Positions 42,519 through 51,837 of a stretch of DNA of 64,000 nt are shown here, in pieces (positions within the stretch are counted from its first letter, which is position 1; each line of letters starts with the position of its first letter). The stretch is from the NCBI GenBank assembly GCA_965212195.1, contig CBDBUW010000010.1, positions 868,001-932,000 of the forward strand, read 5' to 3'. The notes below the pieces were generated by a model. The model was not told where the DNA came from, searched no databases, and saw nothing but the letters and a program-made list of their open reading frames with translations. A program made the position numbers and the translations under genes. This DNA comes from JAJCYK01 sp965212195. GTDB taxonomy: Bacteria; Bacteroidota; Bacteroidia; Cytophagales; Cyclobacteriaceae.

Positions 42519-44930
42519 TCAATTATACAAATCCGGAAAGGCAATGGGATCGGCTTCCGACATCAGCGCATACACCTTGTCAAAAACCGTCTCGGTATTG
42601 GGCTTGGAGAAATAGTCCCCGTCGGAGCCGTAGGCCGGACGGTGGTCCGCTCCGCTTAAGGTAACCGGTTCGGCGTCCAGATAGGCATAGGCTCCCTGTT
42701 TTTCGATCACCTGTTGCATCATATAAGCGCTGCCTCCTCCGGGAACATCCTCGTCGGTGAAGATCACTCGGTTGGTCTTTTTAACGGATTCCAGGCATAT
42801 ACCAGGAATATCGAATGGTACCAGGGTCTGTACGTCAATGACCTCCGTGGAGATCCCCACCTCTTGCAGTTGCTCAGCGGCTTCCATCACCACTCGGCAC
42901 ATGGAACCGTAGGTGACCACGGTTACGTCCGAACCTTCCCGGATGATCTCCGGTACCCCTAATGGTACGGTAAACTCTCCTATATTGCTGGGGATGCGTT
43001 CCTTTAGTCGATAACCATTGAGGCATTCAATGATCAGGGCAGTATCGTCGGACTGGAATAGGGTGTTGTAAAACCCTGCGGCCTGGGTCATATTGCGCGG
43101 CACTAATAAATACATACCCCGCAAGCTGCCTAACAGCATGGATATAGGGGATCCTGAATGCCAAACGCCCTCCAGTCGATGTCCCCGGGTACGCACGATC
43201 AAGGGGGCTTTCTGACCGCCCTCTGGTGCGGTATTGCAGGGTTAGCCAGATCGTCGGTCAGGGTGGCTAGTGGCGTATACCAGATAGTCCAGGTATTGTA
43301 TTTCCGCAATAGGCCTTAGACCCCGCAGGGCGGCCCCTATGCCTTGACCGATAATGGTGATCTCCCGGATCCCGGTATCGGTAACCCGCATCTCACCGTG
43401 CTTGGCCTGTAAACCGGCAAAGGCCTGGTTGACATCTCCTATCAAACCCACATCTTCGCCAAAGGCAAATATGCTGGGATCGCGACTTAGGGCGGCGTCG
43501 AAACAGGCCTGTAACACTTGACGGCCATCCACCATTTTCTCTTCGTCATGGAATATTGAACTTTTACTTCCGGAACCTTTAATGCGCTATGCTCCGATTC
43601 ACTGTACAAATGAGAGCTGTACCGCTGACGATTTTCTTCCGAAACCTGTTGGATCCAGGCCATGGCTTCTTTGCGGGCATCGTTGCGCTCATTGCGCAGG
43701 TAGCGTAAGGCTTTTTTAATGGCTTTGATCACATCCATACGTAATGGATTGAGCGTAGTCTCCAGTACGTTCTTAATGTCTTTCAGAGCAGGTTTATGGG
43801 CACTTTGTAAAATAGCCTTGTCCAAAATAGCTATTGCGCTGTGGTAATCGGGTTGCATGGAAACATTAAAGGCTTTCCAGGCAGCGTTTTTTGCAGCTTT
43901 GGCGGTAGCCTTGGCCTCCAGTTCTATTTGATCCAGTTCGGCAGCGCTACTGTAGTCCTCCTCCAGCAGATACTCGCGGAATTTCAAAATGCAATCGTGG
44001 GCTTTTTCCCACTCTAGTCGCTCCTCAGGTTTATAGCGTTCGTGTGACCCGGAAGTGCTGTGACCCTGGGGTTGGGTCAGTTCCGTCACATGTATGAAGG
44101 TAGGTACGTGCTCATCCCTAGAAATGGCAGCTGCGGTCTTAAAGGTCTTCATTAAGGCTGCATAATCCCACCCTTTACTTTAAACAGTTCGAATCCTTTT
44201 TCGTTCTTAGTTCTTTGATAGCCTTGCAATATAGCAGAAATGCTGCCTTTGGTAGTGTGATATTCCTGAGGAACGGATATCCCATAGTCATCGTCCCAAA
44301 CCGACATTACCACCGGTATCTGTAAAACACCTATGGCGTTCATGGCTTCGAAGAACATACCCTCGGAAGTAGCGGCATTGCCTATGGTTCCAAAGACCAC
44401 TTCATTACCTTGATTGGAGAATTTGACAAGGATTCCAGGTCCGGGTTGTTCCGGAACAATTTGGAGGCGTACCCCAGTCCTACTATCCTGGGCATCTGGC
44501 CGGCAGTAGGTGATACATCGGAAATTGCGTAATTCGATTCACTCAAGTTGATCCACTGGCCCTGGTCGTCCAAGGATCTGGTGGCAAAATGACCATTCAT
44601 CAAGCGGCCAGCGCTGGCTGGATCGGCCTGTACATCCGTATGGGCATAGAGCTGTGCAAAATACTGCTCCAGGGTGAGTTCACCCAATGCCAACATGAAC
44701 GTCTGATCGCGATAATATCCGGAACGGATATCCCCCTTTTGAAAAGCTTTGGCCATGGCTATTTGTGGGAGTTCCTTACCATCTCCAAAAATTCCAAATT
44801 TTGCCTTACCCATAAACACTTCTTTCCTCCCCAGTAAACTCGCCTCCCTGCTCTCGCAACAAATGCGATAATCGTGCAATAATTGTTTAATTGCTTTTGA
44901 GGATTTCGTTATGGATTTCGTGCTAGTCAA
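42519..44930 (-). pseudogene. Branched-chain 2-oxoacid dehydrogenase E1, fused alpha/beta, six indels
   Basis: A thiamine-diphosphate E1 enzyme (2-oxoisovalerate dehydrogenase) that would decarboxylate branched 2-oxoacids for CoA ester synthesis. The order is E1-alpha ('GYYRDQTFMLALGELT', 'GNAATSEGMFFEAMNAIG', 'VWDDDYGISVPQEYHTTKGS'), a linker, then E1-beta ('DPSIFAFGEDVG', 'RTRGHRLEGVWHSGSP', 'FTDEDVPGGGSAYMMQQ'). The frame is broken six times. One base is missing near 44422-44424, 44174-44176 and 43550-43551. One is extra near 43271, 43242-43243 and 43219-43221. Repairing these restores one 803-residue frame with no stop, and the net length change is zero. The conserved residues are intact across the breaks, which argues for sequence error or very recent decay. 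E2/E3 genes are not nearby. Confidence 0.88.
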
Positions 44931-45070
44931 TAAAAAGAAACTGGTTGTGGTTTATTACGTGATTGCACTTAAAAAAGGCTTTCAAAAGTACGCAAAATAC
45001 CGCTCATTTCAAAGTGATCGCCATGTAAGGTAACCAGTGATAATAACAGGTATTTGAATCGGATATACAT

Positions 45071-45078
45071 TATATTTG
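45071..45078 (+). promoter_or_regulatory. TATATTTG promoter -7 element
   Basis: Exact TAnnTTTG match 25 bases upstream of the DUF1573 gene start; the transcript would begin near 45085. No -33 element was found. Confidence 0.5.
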
Positions 45079-45103
45079 TCAGGTAATTCAATAAACAGCC
45101 CCT

Positions 45104-45890
45104 ATGTCCTTCAAAATATTTTATAGCCAAATTATATTCTTTTTTCTGGCTACAATTGCCTGTGTGGCCCAAGCTGAAATAGAATTCAAAGAAACTATCC
45201 ACGATTTTGGTCAAATAGAGGAAGGTACGGTAGCTGAACATGAGTTCGTTTTTTACCAATACCGGAGACCAGCCGCTGATCATCTCCGCGGTAAAAGCTT
45301 CCTGTGGTTGCACCACCCCATATTGGACTAAGGAACCGGTACTTCCCGGCAAACAAGGTAAAATAAAAGCTTCATATAACAGCCGGAACCGACCGGGAGG
45401 ATTTAACAAAACCATCACCATTACTTCCAATGCTCGTCACGCCAGCAAAATGGTCTATATTAAGGGAACGGCCGTAAAAGCTGAGCACCTCAAACCTCTT
45501 TTTACGGCTGAGCAATTGGAGAATTCACCTAAAATAGAAGTCCCAAACAGGAATCTTCAACTAGGAAAAGTACAAATTGGCAAGACCCAACAAATTCAAT
45601 TGGAGATCGAGAACCAGGGCAAATCTGCCCTAACTGTTAAAGGGATTCACTCCCGTTGTAATTGCCTGCGGCTTAGTCAAGGCCGCACCTTAGTGGTTGC
45701 TCCCCAAACCCGGGGCACTTTGACCCTGGATTATATGCCCAATACTTTAGGAGACTTTACACATCAGGGTCTGATCGTGAGTGATGATCTGGTTCAGCCC
45801 AACTACCAAATCACCATTTCTTCGCAGGTGGTGACTCCGGATTCCAACACCAGTATTGTCAAAGAGTCGCCCTCCAAGATCACCTTTTAA
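45104..45890 (+). CDS. DUF1573 protein, frameshifted at a T6 run
   Basis: An exported protein with two DUF1573 (Ig-like, Cys-containing) repeats. The signal peptide is 'IFFFLATIACVAQA', then 'IEFKETIHDFGQIEEGTVAE'. The frame fails after 'EHEFVF' but continues in the next frame with 'TNTGDQPLIISAVKASCGCT', the DUF1573 hallmark. The second repeat has 'IENQGKSALTVKGIHSRCNC'. Removing one T from the T6 at 45249-45254 gives a single frame of about 261 aa. Only 'CGCT' and 'RCNC' Cys motifs can be seen as potentially functional. The break may be sequence error. It is divergent from the E1 gene. Confidence 0.85.
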
Positions 45891-45942
45891 AATACTCTCT
45901 TACATAAGTTACAAAGCCATGTCGATTATGGTTTTTGATGCT

Positions 45943-45950
45943 TATATTTG
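45943..45950 (+). promoter_or_regulatory. TATATTTG promoter -7 element for ald
   Basis: Exact TAnnTTTG match 30 bases upstream of the ald ATG. It also argues against the in-frame ATG at 45948, which falls inside the element. Confidence 0.55.
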
Positions 45951-45980
45951 CTGCTTGATCTAAGCAAACAACTATCAACC

Positions 45981-47097
45981 ATGATTATTGGAGTACCCAA
46001 AGAGATCAAGAACAATGAGAACCGGGTGGCCCTAACACCTTCTGGAGCCCGGGAATTTGTTAAACATGGTCATGTGGTGAACGTACAAACTACCGCCGGA
46101 AATGGCAGTGGATTCCCCGACGAAATGTATCAGGAGGTAGGAGCGCAGATTCTACCGGATATCGAATCGGTTTACCAATCCGCGGATATGATCATCAAGG
46201 TGAAGGAGCCCATTGAGCAGGAGTATGGTTTGGTAAAGGAGGACCAGTTGCTGTTCACCTATTTCCATTTTGCCTCCTATGAGCCTCTTACCAGGGCCAT
46301 GATTGACAGCAAAGCAGTCTGCTTAGCCTATGAGACGGTTGAACTGGAGGATCGTAGTTTACCGCTACTGGTCCCTATGTCGGAAGTAGCAGGGCGTATG
46401 GCCGTCCAGGAAGGTGCTAAATACTTGGAAAAACCCTTAGGAGGCCGGGGCATTCTTTTGGGCGGTGTGCCGGGTGTTAGACCGGCAAAGGTCTTGATAC
46501 TGGGTGGAGGGATAGTAGGTACTCAAGCAGCCAAAATGGCTGCCGGACTAGGTGCAGACGTCACCATCATGGATATCAGTCTGCCCCGTTTGCGTTACTT
46601 GGCCGATATCATGCCGGCCAACGTCAATACTTATATGTCGTCCGAACTCAACATCCGGGACCTGCTGAGTTCCCACGATCTGATCGTGGGAGCAGTACTG
46701 ATTCATGGTGCTAAGGCTCCGCATTTGATCACCCGCGAAATGCTAAAATTAATGCGCCCCGGAACGGTGATCGTTGATGTGGCTGTAGACCAAGGTGGCT
46801 GTATTGAAACCTGTAAGCCTACCACGCACGAAAACCCCACTTACGTCATCGACGAAATTTTACATTATTGTGTTGCCAACATGCCTGGAGCGGTACCCTA
46901 CACCTCTACTTTGGCGCTAACCAACGCCACCCTGCCTTATGCACTTAAGCTAGCCAATAATGGCTGGGTCAAAGCCTGCAAGGAAAAGTGGGGAGCTAAA
47001 ATTAGGTCTGAATGTGGTGAAAGGCGAGGTAGTTTATCGAGGCGTTGCAGAAGCATTTGACCTGCCCCTGGTCGATGTCAATACCTTACTCAACTAG
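45981..47097 (+). CDS. ald: Alanine dehydrogenase, frameshifted near the C-terminus
   Basis: NAD-dependent alanine dehydrogenase (alanine to pyruvate and ammonia). The start at 45981 gives 'MIIGVPKEIKNNENRVALTP', the family N-terminus. Also present are 'VKVKEPI'-type 'IIKVKEPIEQEYGLV', 'FTYFHFASYEPLT', the NAD motif 'ILGGGIVGTQAAKMAAGLGA', and 'VDVAVDQGGC'. The uninterrupted frame ends early (47060) with an unrelated tail. Removing one A from the A4 run at 46984-46987 restores 'ELKLGLNVVKGEVVYRGVAE' and 'AFDLPLVDVNTLLN' to a stop at 47095-47097, giving about 371 aa as expected. The tail overlaps the convergent HsdR_N gene by 12 bases. Confidence 0.92.
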
Positions 47098-47532
47098 CTG
47101 GGGGAGATCTGTAAGGAATTCATACTTCTGAGACTGGAAGTCCAGTTTACAGCAAAAATGGTGCAGGCCATTGGTTATTACCAGATAGGGAGCCTGATAG
47201 GCTTGGTTATAGGCAGACACTTGATCAAATACCGCTTGGTTAAGCCGGACTTCCGCGGCCTTGCACTCCACCAACATAAAAGGCTTTGCTTCCCGGTTGT
47301 ACACGAGTATATCGGTACGGCGGGTTAGTTTGTGATGCCGCAATCCCGATTCCACCTTCATTAAGGATTTTGGGTAGCCCAGTGAAGTTGTAAGGTAGTT
47401 CAGGAAATGCTGACGAACCCATTCTTCCGGTGTGAGCACCACATACTTCTTTCTTAACAGGTCGTATACCCAGGTTTTGTCCCCTTCTTGTTTCAATTTG
47501 ATATTAAATTCCGGAAGATTAAGCTTTTCCAT
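47086..47532 (-). CDS. Type I restriction HsdR N-terminal-like nuclease-fold protein
   Basis: A protein of about 148 aa consisting only of an HsdR_N-type PD-(D/E)xK fold. The core reads 'RRTDILVYNREAKPFMLVEC' then K-A, that is, D...E-x-K. 'EEWVRQHFLNYL' and 'LGYPKSLMKVE' precede it. Such stand-alone proteins are common in Bacteroidota core genomes and are not part of a restriction system; no HsdM/HsdS is present here. ATGs at 47556, 47550 and 47532 are possible, and 47532 (MEKLNLPEFN) fits relatives best. Confidence 0.85.
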   Translation of the reverse strand: MEKLNLPEFNIKLKQEGDKTWVYDLLRKKYVVLTPEEWVRQHFLNYLTTSLGYPKSLMKVESGLRHHKLTRRTDILVYNREAKPFMLVECKAAEVRLNQAVFDQVSAYNQAYQAPYLVITNGLHHFCCKLDFQSQKYEFLTDLPQLVE

Positions 47533-47599
47533 AGAGGTATTTTGGTACATAGCCATCGAATTGTGGTATTTGTAATTTTTTAATGGAAGATGCTATCTC

Positions 47600-47607
47600 T
47601 ATATTTG
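47600..47607 (+). promoter_or_regulatory. TATATTTG promoter -7 element for the SLC13 gene
   Basis: Exact TAnnTTTG match 23 bases upstream of the start codon; the predicted transcript starts near 47614. Confidence 0.55.
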
Positions 47608-47630
47608 CCGGGATTAATTGCTAAGGTAGG

Positions 47631-49409
47631 ATGATCACTGAAAACATTCAAGCATTTTTAGTTCTGGCGGTGATTGCCGTGGCCTTCGTACTCATATACC
47701 GGCAAGTCTTACGGCCTCCCATTACTTTGTTGTTGGCCAATCTGGTATTTCTCATTACCGGGATCCTGAGTACCGAAGAGCTTTTAGGAGGGTTGGCTAA
47801 TGAATCCATTATCAGTATCCTGCTGTTGATCCTGCTAACCGCGGGCATCCGCAAGAATTTTCAGATAGAGGCGGCTTTCGATAAATTTTACCGGAGGCTC
47901 CGTAGTTATCACTCTTTCTTACTGGCCATGATGGCCAAAGTGGCCTTGGTGAGCAGCGTTATGAACAATACCCCGGTAGTAGCTGCCATGACCCCTTATG
48001 TATTTAACTGGGGGCGTCGTAACAATGTCTCCCCTTCCAAGTTGCTGATCCCTTTATCTTATGCTACTATTTGTGGTGGGATGATCACCTTGATTGGAAC
48101 CTCCACCACCTTAGTATTAAATGGATTCATGACTGAGAGTGATCTGCCGCCTTTGGATATCTGGAAACTCTTGATCATCGGGCTTTCGGTAACTGCAGTT
48201 GTGATCATTTTTATGGTATTTGTCAGTCACTACCTACTCCCGGACCGCCAGGAGATCCTGGCAGAATTTCACCGCAAACAGCGAGAGTATTTGCTGGAGA
48301 CCAATGTGACAGAGAATTCGCCCCTAAATGGCAAAACGGTAGCCCAGGCAGGCTTAAGGCAGTTGAAAGGGGTATTTCTGGTAGAAATAATCCGGGAAAA
48401 CGCTAAAATATCTCCAGTGGGTCCCAGCGAGAAATTGCAATCCGAAGACATTCTGATCTTTGCTGGAGATACTGGCGATATAATGGATCTGGTTACCCAG
48501 GAGCGTGGATTGACACTTCCCCAACAGGGGGCAGCATTTGGCAAGGACAATCTACGTCTGGTGGAGGTGGTAGTTAGCAGCAATTCCAACCTTATCGGGA
48601 AGAAAGTTATGGATAGTGATTTTCGCAGTCGCTACAATGCAGCCATCGTAGCCATTCATCGCAACGGGGAAATATTAAGAGGCAAGATCGGAGAGATTCG
48701 TATTCATCATGGTGACCTATTGCTGTTATTTGCAGGACCCAAATTCCACAAAAGCCTGGATCTTTACCGGGACCTTTATCTGGTATCGGACATCCGGGAG
48801 CTGAAGCGTCCCAGCCGCACCAAGATTTGGTCATTGGGTTTAGTGGCTCTCACTGCTTTTGTTCTATTATGGATAGGGCATTTTTCACTTTTCAGCTCAC
48901 TACTTATCGTAATCGCGGTTATGGCCAGTTTAAAGATGATCTCCATGCAGGATGTGAAACGAGAGGTAGATATTAACCTGTTGGCCATCCTGGTGTTTTC
49001 TTTGGCTTTGGGTAATGCGGTGATCAATACCGGAGCGGGAGACCTTATGGCTCAAGTGATCATGGATACTTTCACCCCTTGGGGCAACCGGGGAATACTA
49101 GTGGCTCTTTTGATCGTGACCACTCTTCTTACCTCCTTTATCAGTAATGTAGGAGCGGTGGCGGTATGTTTTCCAATCGCATTCGCCCTAAGTTCATCAT
49201 GGGGAACCGACAGTGGTCCACTTTATTTAGCCATTGCCTTTGCCGCTTCTGCAGCCTTCCTTACGCCCATAGGTTATCAGACCAATTTGATCGTATATGG
49301 ACCGGGAGGGTATAACTTCAGGGACTTCTTTAAAATCGGACTGCCGGTGACCGTGGTATACCTTACCACAGTCTATTTTTTACTGATCTGGTTATACCCG
49401 CAGTTGTAA
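47631..49409 (+). CDS. SLC13/CitM-type transporter with two TrkA-C domains
   Basis: A 592-aa inner-membrane carrier of the DASS/ArsB-NhaD clan, likely for sulfate or a dicarboxylate with sodium. Membrane helices begin with 'FLVLAVIAVAFVLIYRQVL', and 'SSVMNNTPVVAAMTPYV' with 'GGMITLIGTSTTLVLNGFM' is the first substrate-binding half. Two RCK_C/TrkA-C domains sit in the cytoplasmic loop (about residues 210-380; 'LRQLKGVFLVEIIRENAKIS', 'IRIHHGDLLLLFA'). The second half has 'TSFISNVGAVAVCFPIAFA' and 'FLTPIGYQTNLIVYGPGGY'. This architecture is standard for the family. The substrate cannot be read from the sequence. Confidence 0.93.
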   Translation: MITENIQAFLVLAVIAVAFVLIYRQVLRPPITLLLANLVFLITGILSTEELLGGLANESIISILLLILLTAGIRKNFQIEAAFDKFYRRLRSYHSFLLAMMAKVALVSSVMNNTPVVAAMTPYVFNWGRRNNVSPSKLLIPLSYATICGGMITLIGTSTTLVLNGFMTESDLPPLDIWKLLIIGLSVTAVVIIFMVFVSHYLLPDRQEILAEFHRKQREYLLETNVTENSPLNGKTVAQAGLRQLKGVFLVEIIRENAKISPVGPSEKLQSEDILIFAGDTGDIMDLVTQERGLTLPQQGAAFGKDNLRLVEVVVSSNSNLIGKKVMDSDFRSRYNAAIVAIHRNGEILRGKIGEIRIHHGDLLLLFAGPKFHKSLDLYRDLYLVSDIRELKRPSRTKIWSLGLVALTAFVLLWIGHFSLFSSLLIVIAVMASLKMISMQDVKREVDINLLAILVFSLALGNAVINTGAGDLMAQVIMDTFTPWGNRGILVALLIVTTLLTSFISNVGAVAVCFPIAFALSSSWGTDSGPLYLAIAFAASAAFLTPIGYQTNLIVYGPGGYNFRDFFKIGLPVTVVYLTTVYFLLIWLYPQL

Positions 49410-49412
49410 AAA

Positions 49413-49436
49413 AAAAGGCTCATAAATGAGCCTTTT
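49413..49436. terminator. Bidirectional intrinsic terminator
   Basis: A perfect 10-bp stem (aaaaggctca / tgagcctttt) with loop taaa, A run on the left and T run on the right. It lies between the convergent SLC13 gene and the ExbD operon and can serve both strands. Confidence 0.88.
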
Positions 49437-49471
49437 CTTGAAACTATTGTAAAAGAATTATCGCGTTATCT

Positions 49472-49939
49472 TTAACTATCCTCGTCCAATTTCTCCGGAG
49501 TGGCATACATTATCTTTCGGGCATTGGCCTCCCGCAGCTGTTGCTGCACGTCAGAAACGATGCCCATCTTTGCCTCCTCGTCGATCTTGAGACTTATAGT
49601 GATCTGATCACGTTCTGCTTCATCAAGCTTGTCTTTCTCCTTGTTAACCCACAATACTAGATCCTTAGGCTCGATCAATACGTCATTGGCCTGTATTTTA
49701 GGCTCGTTTCCGTATAGATTAGTTTTCTTGGGTGTTCCAATATATAAGTGACTCACCAAGGATTTCTTCTCCAGCTTACTCAATTGAGTTGCCTTGGGCA
49801 GCTGCTGTGATACCAGCATGTCTGTTTCCCTCAATACGGTAGTCACCATAAAGAAGAACAACAGCATAAAGATGATATCTGGCAATGCTGCCGTAGGGAT
49901 ATCCTGAGATGCTTTGGTTTTCTTCTGAAATTTAGACAT
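49472..49939 (-). CDS. ExbD/TolR-family proton-channel protein (second copy)
   Basis: A 155-aa biopolymer-transport protein. It has one membrane span with the family's proton-conducting Asp in 'LPDIIFMLLFFFMVTTVLRE', followed by a periplasmic domain ('AERDQITISLKIDEEAKMGI'). It would work with the ExbB-like protein and TonB or a gliding/secretion motor. The gene follows the other exbD by 9 bases, and having two ExbD proteins is usual in Bacteroidota. It is last in the operon, before a bidirectional terminator. Confidence 0.92.
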   Translation of the reverse strand: MSKFQKKTKASQDIPTAALPDIIFMLLFFFMVTTVLRETDMLVSQQLPKATQLSKLEKKSLVSHLYIGTPKKTNLYGNEPKIQANDVLIEPKDLVLWVNKEKDKLDEAERDQITISLKIDEEAKMGIVSDVQQQLREANARKIMYATPEKLDEDS

Positions 49940-49948
49940 ATCAACCTC

Positions 49949-50533
49949 CTACGTTACTTGGTTCTGCAATAGAAATATTTTTGGGAAAGGTAACTTTGCC
50001 ATTTCCTTGCCCCGTGCTTTATCATACAATCTCCGTTGCTCGGGAGATTTCTTCACGGTATTACGCAACTCCCGGAACTGATCGCCGGTCATTCCAACAC
50101 GTTCCCCATACATTTCATTATAAGCAGCGTCTAGTTGATCCAATACATTGATGAAAATCTCATAGCTGCTACCACGGTCTGTCTTGAAGGAAACAACCGC
50201 TTCTTCAGGACTATCCGACATATTGGGGTTCCGCCCGTTGTTTAGAACAAACTCTTTCACCTGATCTTTGATAGCGTCAACGTTCCTTACCGGCTCATCT
50301 TCCACCAGCAATTGATCGTTGGAGTTCACCAGAATCTTGAAAATATTTCGCTGATTCTTGGTGACATCCGGTGGCGGTTGATTGGGATCCGGCTTCGGCG
50401 GAAGCGTGAACAGGATTCCCCGGTCATTGGGGAATGTTGTAGTTACCAGGAAGAAGATCAGCAACAAGAAAGCAATGTCGGCCATTGAACCGGCGTTGAT
50501 CTCATTCTTCCCGCGTCTTGAACTTCTAGCCAT
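49949..50533 (-). CDS. ExbD/TolR-family proton-channel protein (first copy)
   Basis: A 194-aa ExbD/TolR homologue. After a basic N-terminus (MARSSRRGKNEINAGS) comes 'MADIAFLLLIFFLVTTTFPN' with the channel Asp, then a longer periplasmic part than in the second copy. The extra residues ('TGDQFRELRNTVKKSPEQRR') form a helical C-terminal extension. It starts one base inside the stop of the upstream 108-aa membrane protein (TAATG-type overlap), so the two are translationally coupled. Confidence 0.92.
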   Translation of the reverse strand: MARSSRRGKNEINAGSMADIAFLLLIFFLVTTTFPNDRGILFTLPPKPDPNQPPPDVTKNQRNIFKILVNSNDQLLVEDEPVRNVDAIKDQVKEFVLNNGRNPNMSDSPEEAVVSFKTDRGSSYEIFINVLDQLDAAYNEMYGERVGMTGDQFRELRNTVKKSPEQRRLYDKARGKEMAKLPFPKIFLLQNQVT

Positions 50534-50859
50534 TAGTTAAATGCTTTAGAAACCTCTGTATAAACAATTCCCACGATAGCTGCTCCAAACAGCAAATACA
50601 TGGTTGTCAGCAGGCCACCTACAAATTTTGAGATGCCGGGGCCTACATTTTGCGCAGTGTACGTAGTGAGTACCTCATCGCCTGATATAGCATAGGATAT
50701 GAAGAAAAGCACCACTAATACGCCTAATCCGATGGCTGTTCCTACTAGTGTTTTAGGATCGTCCATTGCTTTGATCAAGGGCAGTACCACCACTGCAACT
50801 ACTGCCAAACCTATTAGGAAATAGGTGAAATATAATCCGAAATTAATTACTACATCCAT
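50533..50859 (-). CDS. Small three-span membrane protein of the ExbBD operon
   Basis: A 108-aa hydrophobic protein with about three membrane spans ('FGLYFTYFLIGLAVVAVVVL', 'TAIGLGVLVVLFFISYAI', 'TTMYLLFGAAIVGIVYTEVS'). I know this kind of protein from Bacteroidota ExbBDD operons but have no name for it. It lies between exbB (12-base gap) and exbD (1-base overlap). Its fixed position and size suggest a subunit or assembly factor of the proton channel. That is inference. Confidence 0.85.
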   Translation of the reverse strand: MDVVINFGLYFTYFLIGLAVVAVVVLPLIKAMDDPKTLVGTAIGLGVLVVLFFISYAISGDEVLTTYTAQNVGPGISKFVGGLLTTMYLLFGAAIVGIVYTEVSKAFN

Positions 50860-50871
50860 GTTTGAGCAGCT

Positions 50872-51612
50872 TTAGTTTTTGTGACGTACCAACATATCCA
50901 CTAAGGATATGGAAGCATCCTCCATGTTGTTTACCAAACCATCGATTTTAGAGACGCAATAATTGTAGAACAATTGAAGGATTACCGCTACAATCAAACC
51001 GGCTACAGTGGTTAATAAGGCTTGCTTAATACCTGAAGCCACCAATGAAGGAGAGATATCTCCGGCAGCCTGGATCGCATCGAATGCTTCGATCATACCC
51101 AGTACCGTACCCATGAAACCGAGCATAGGGGCCAGGGCTATGAACAGTTGTACCCATACCAGTCCTTTTTCTAAACGTCCCATTTCTACGGATCCGTAGG
51201 CGATAATGGACTTTTCAACCATTTCAATCCCTTCGGACATTCGCATCAAACCTTGTGTGAAGATAGAAGCTACCGGGCCCTTGGTGCCTTTAGTAACCTC
51301 TTTGGCGGCCTCCACCCCTCCGGACGACAGGGCGTCTTCTACCTTAGCCAATAGTTTATTGGTATTGGTGGTGGCCAGGTTTAGTGTAATAATTCTTTCA
51401 ATAGCTATGGCCAGGCCTAAAATCAGACAAAGCAGTACAATTCCCATAAACACCCATCCCCCTTCGATAAACTTCTCTTTAACTCTTTGATGAAAGTTCT
51501 GGTCATCTGCCGCTACTTGCTCAGTGCCATCAGCGTCCTGCGCATAGCTGTATTCTGTGTGTCCCAAGGCTAAAAACCCGGTAAGCATTAATAATGCGAA
51601 TAACTTTTTCAT
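50872..51612 (-). CDS. MotA/TolQ/ExbB proton-channel family protein
   Basis: A 246-aa ExbB-like protein from the ATG at 51612 (MKKLFALLMLTGFLALGHTE), which provides a cleavable-looking signal. The longer frame starting at 51759 runs through the tRNA-Ser gene and is artefactual. Three spans follow, the first 'VFMGIVLLCLILGLAIAIE'. 'LAPMLGFMGTVLGMIEAFD' is the family signature and 'VASGIKQALLTTVAGLIVAV' the last span. With the two ExbD proteins it would form the proton channel that powers TonB-type import or gliding-like machinery. Confidence 0.93.
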   Translation of the reverse strand: MKKLFALLMLTGFLALGHTEYSYAQDADGTEQVAADDQNFHQRVKEKFIEGGWVFMGIVLLCLILGLAIAIERIITLNLATTNTNKLLAKVEDALSSGGVEAAKEVTKGTKGPVASIFTQGLMRMSEGIEMVEKSIIAYGSVEMGRLEKGLVWVQLFIALAPMLGFMGTVLGMIEAFDAIQAAGDISPSLVASGIKQALLTTVAGLIVAVILQLFYNYCVSKIDGLVNNMEDASISLVDMLVRHKN

Positions 51613-51677
51613 AGTTTCAATTTTAATCTTCGATAAGGTTGTTAAAGTATATTTAGTCTGAACTTTCTGTCGAGATG

Positions 51678-51765
51678 CGGAGAGGAAGGGATTCGAACCC
51701 CCGGTACCCTTTTGGGGCACACTCACTTTCCAGGCGAGCACCTTCGACCACTCGGTCACCTCTCC
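51678..51765 (-). tRNA. tRNA-Ser (GGA)
   Basis: The reverse strand gives an 88-nt cloverleaf with a long variable arm. The acceptor stem GGAGAGG pairs with CCTCTCC, the D arm contains GACCGAGTGGTCGAAGGTG, the anticodon loop is CTGGAAA with anticodon GGA, the variable arm is TGTGCCCCAAAAGGGTACC, and the T arm is GGGGGTTCGAATCCC. The discriminator is G. No CCA is encoded, in contrast to the tRNA-Cys of this window. It sits just upstream of exbB on the same strand. Confidence 0.95.
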
Positions 51766-51837
51766 AGTTTTTTTAACACAATAGACACAAATAAATCAAT
51801 AAAAAACGCTTTATGCAAGTTTTACAGAATTTTTTAC

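Noticed and set aside
47086..47532. Restriction-modification system at the HsdR_N gene
   Set aside because: Only the N-terminal nuclease-like fold is present; no helicase part, HsdM or HsdS is nearby.
51612..51759. Longer ExbB-like frame starting at 51759
   Set aside because: It runs through the tRNA-Ser gene; the signal peptide starts at the ATG at 51612.
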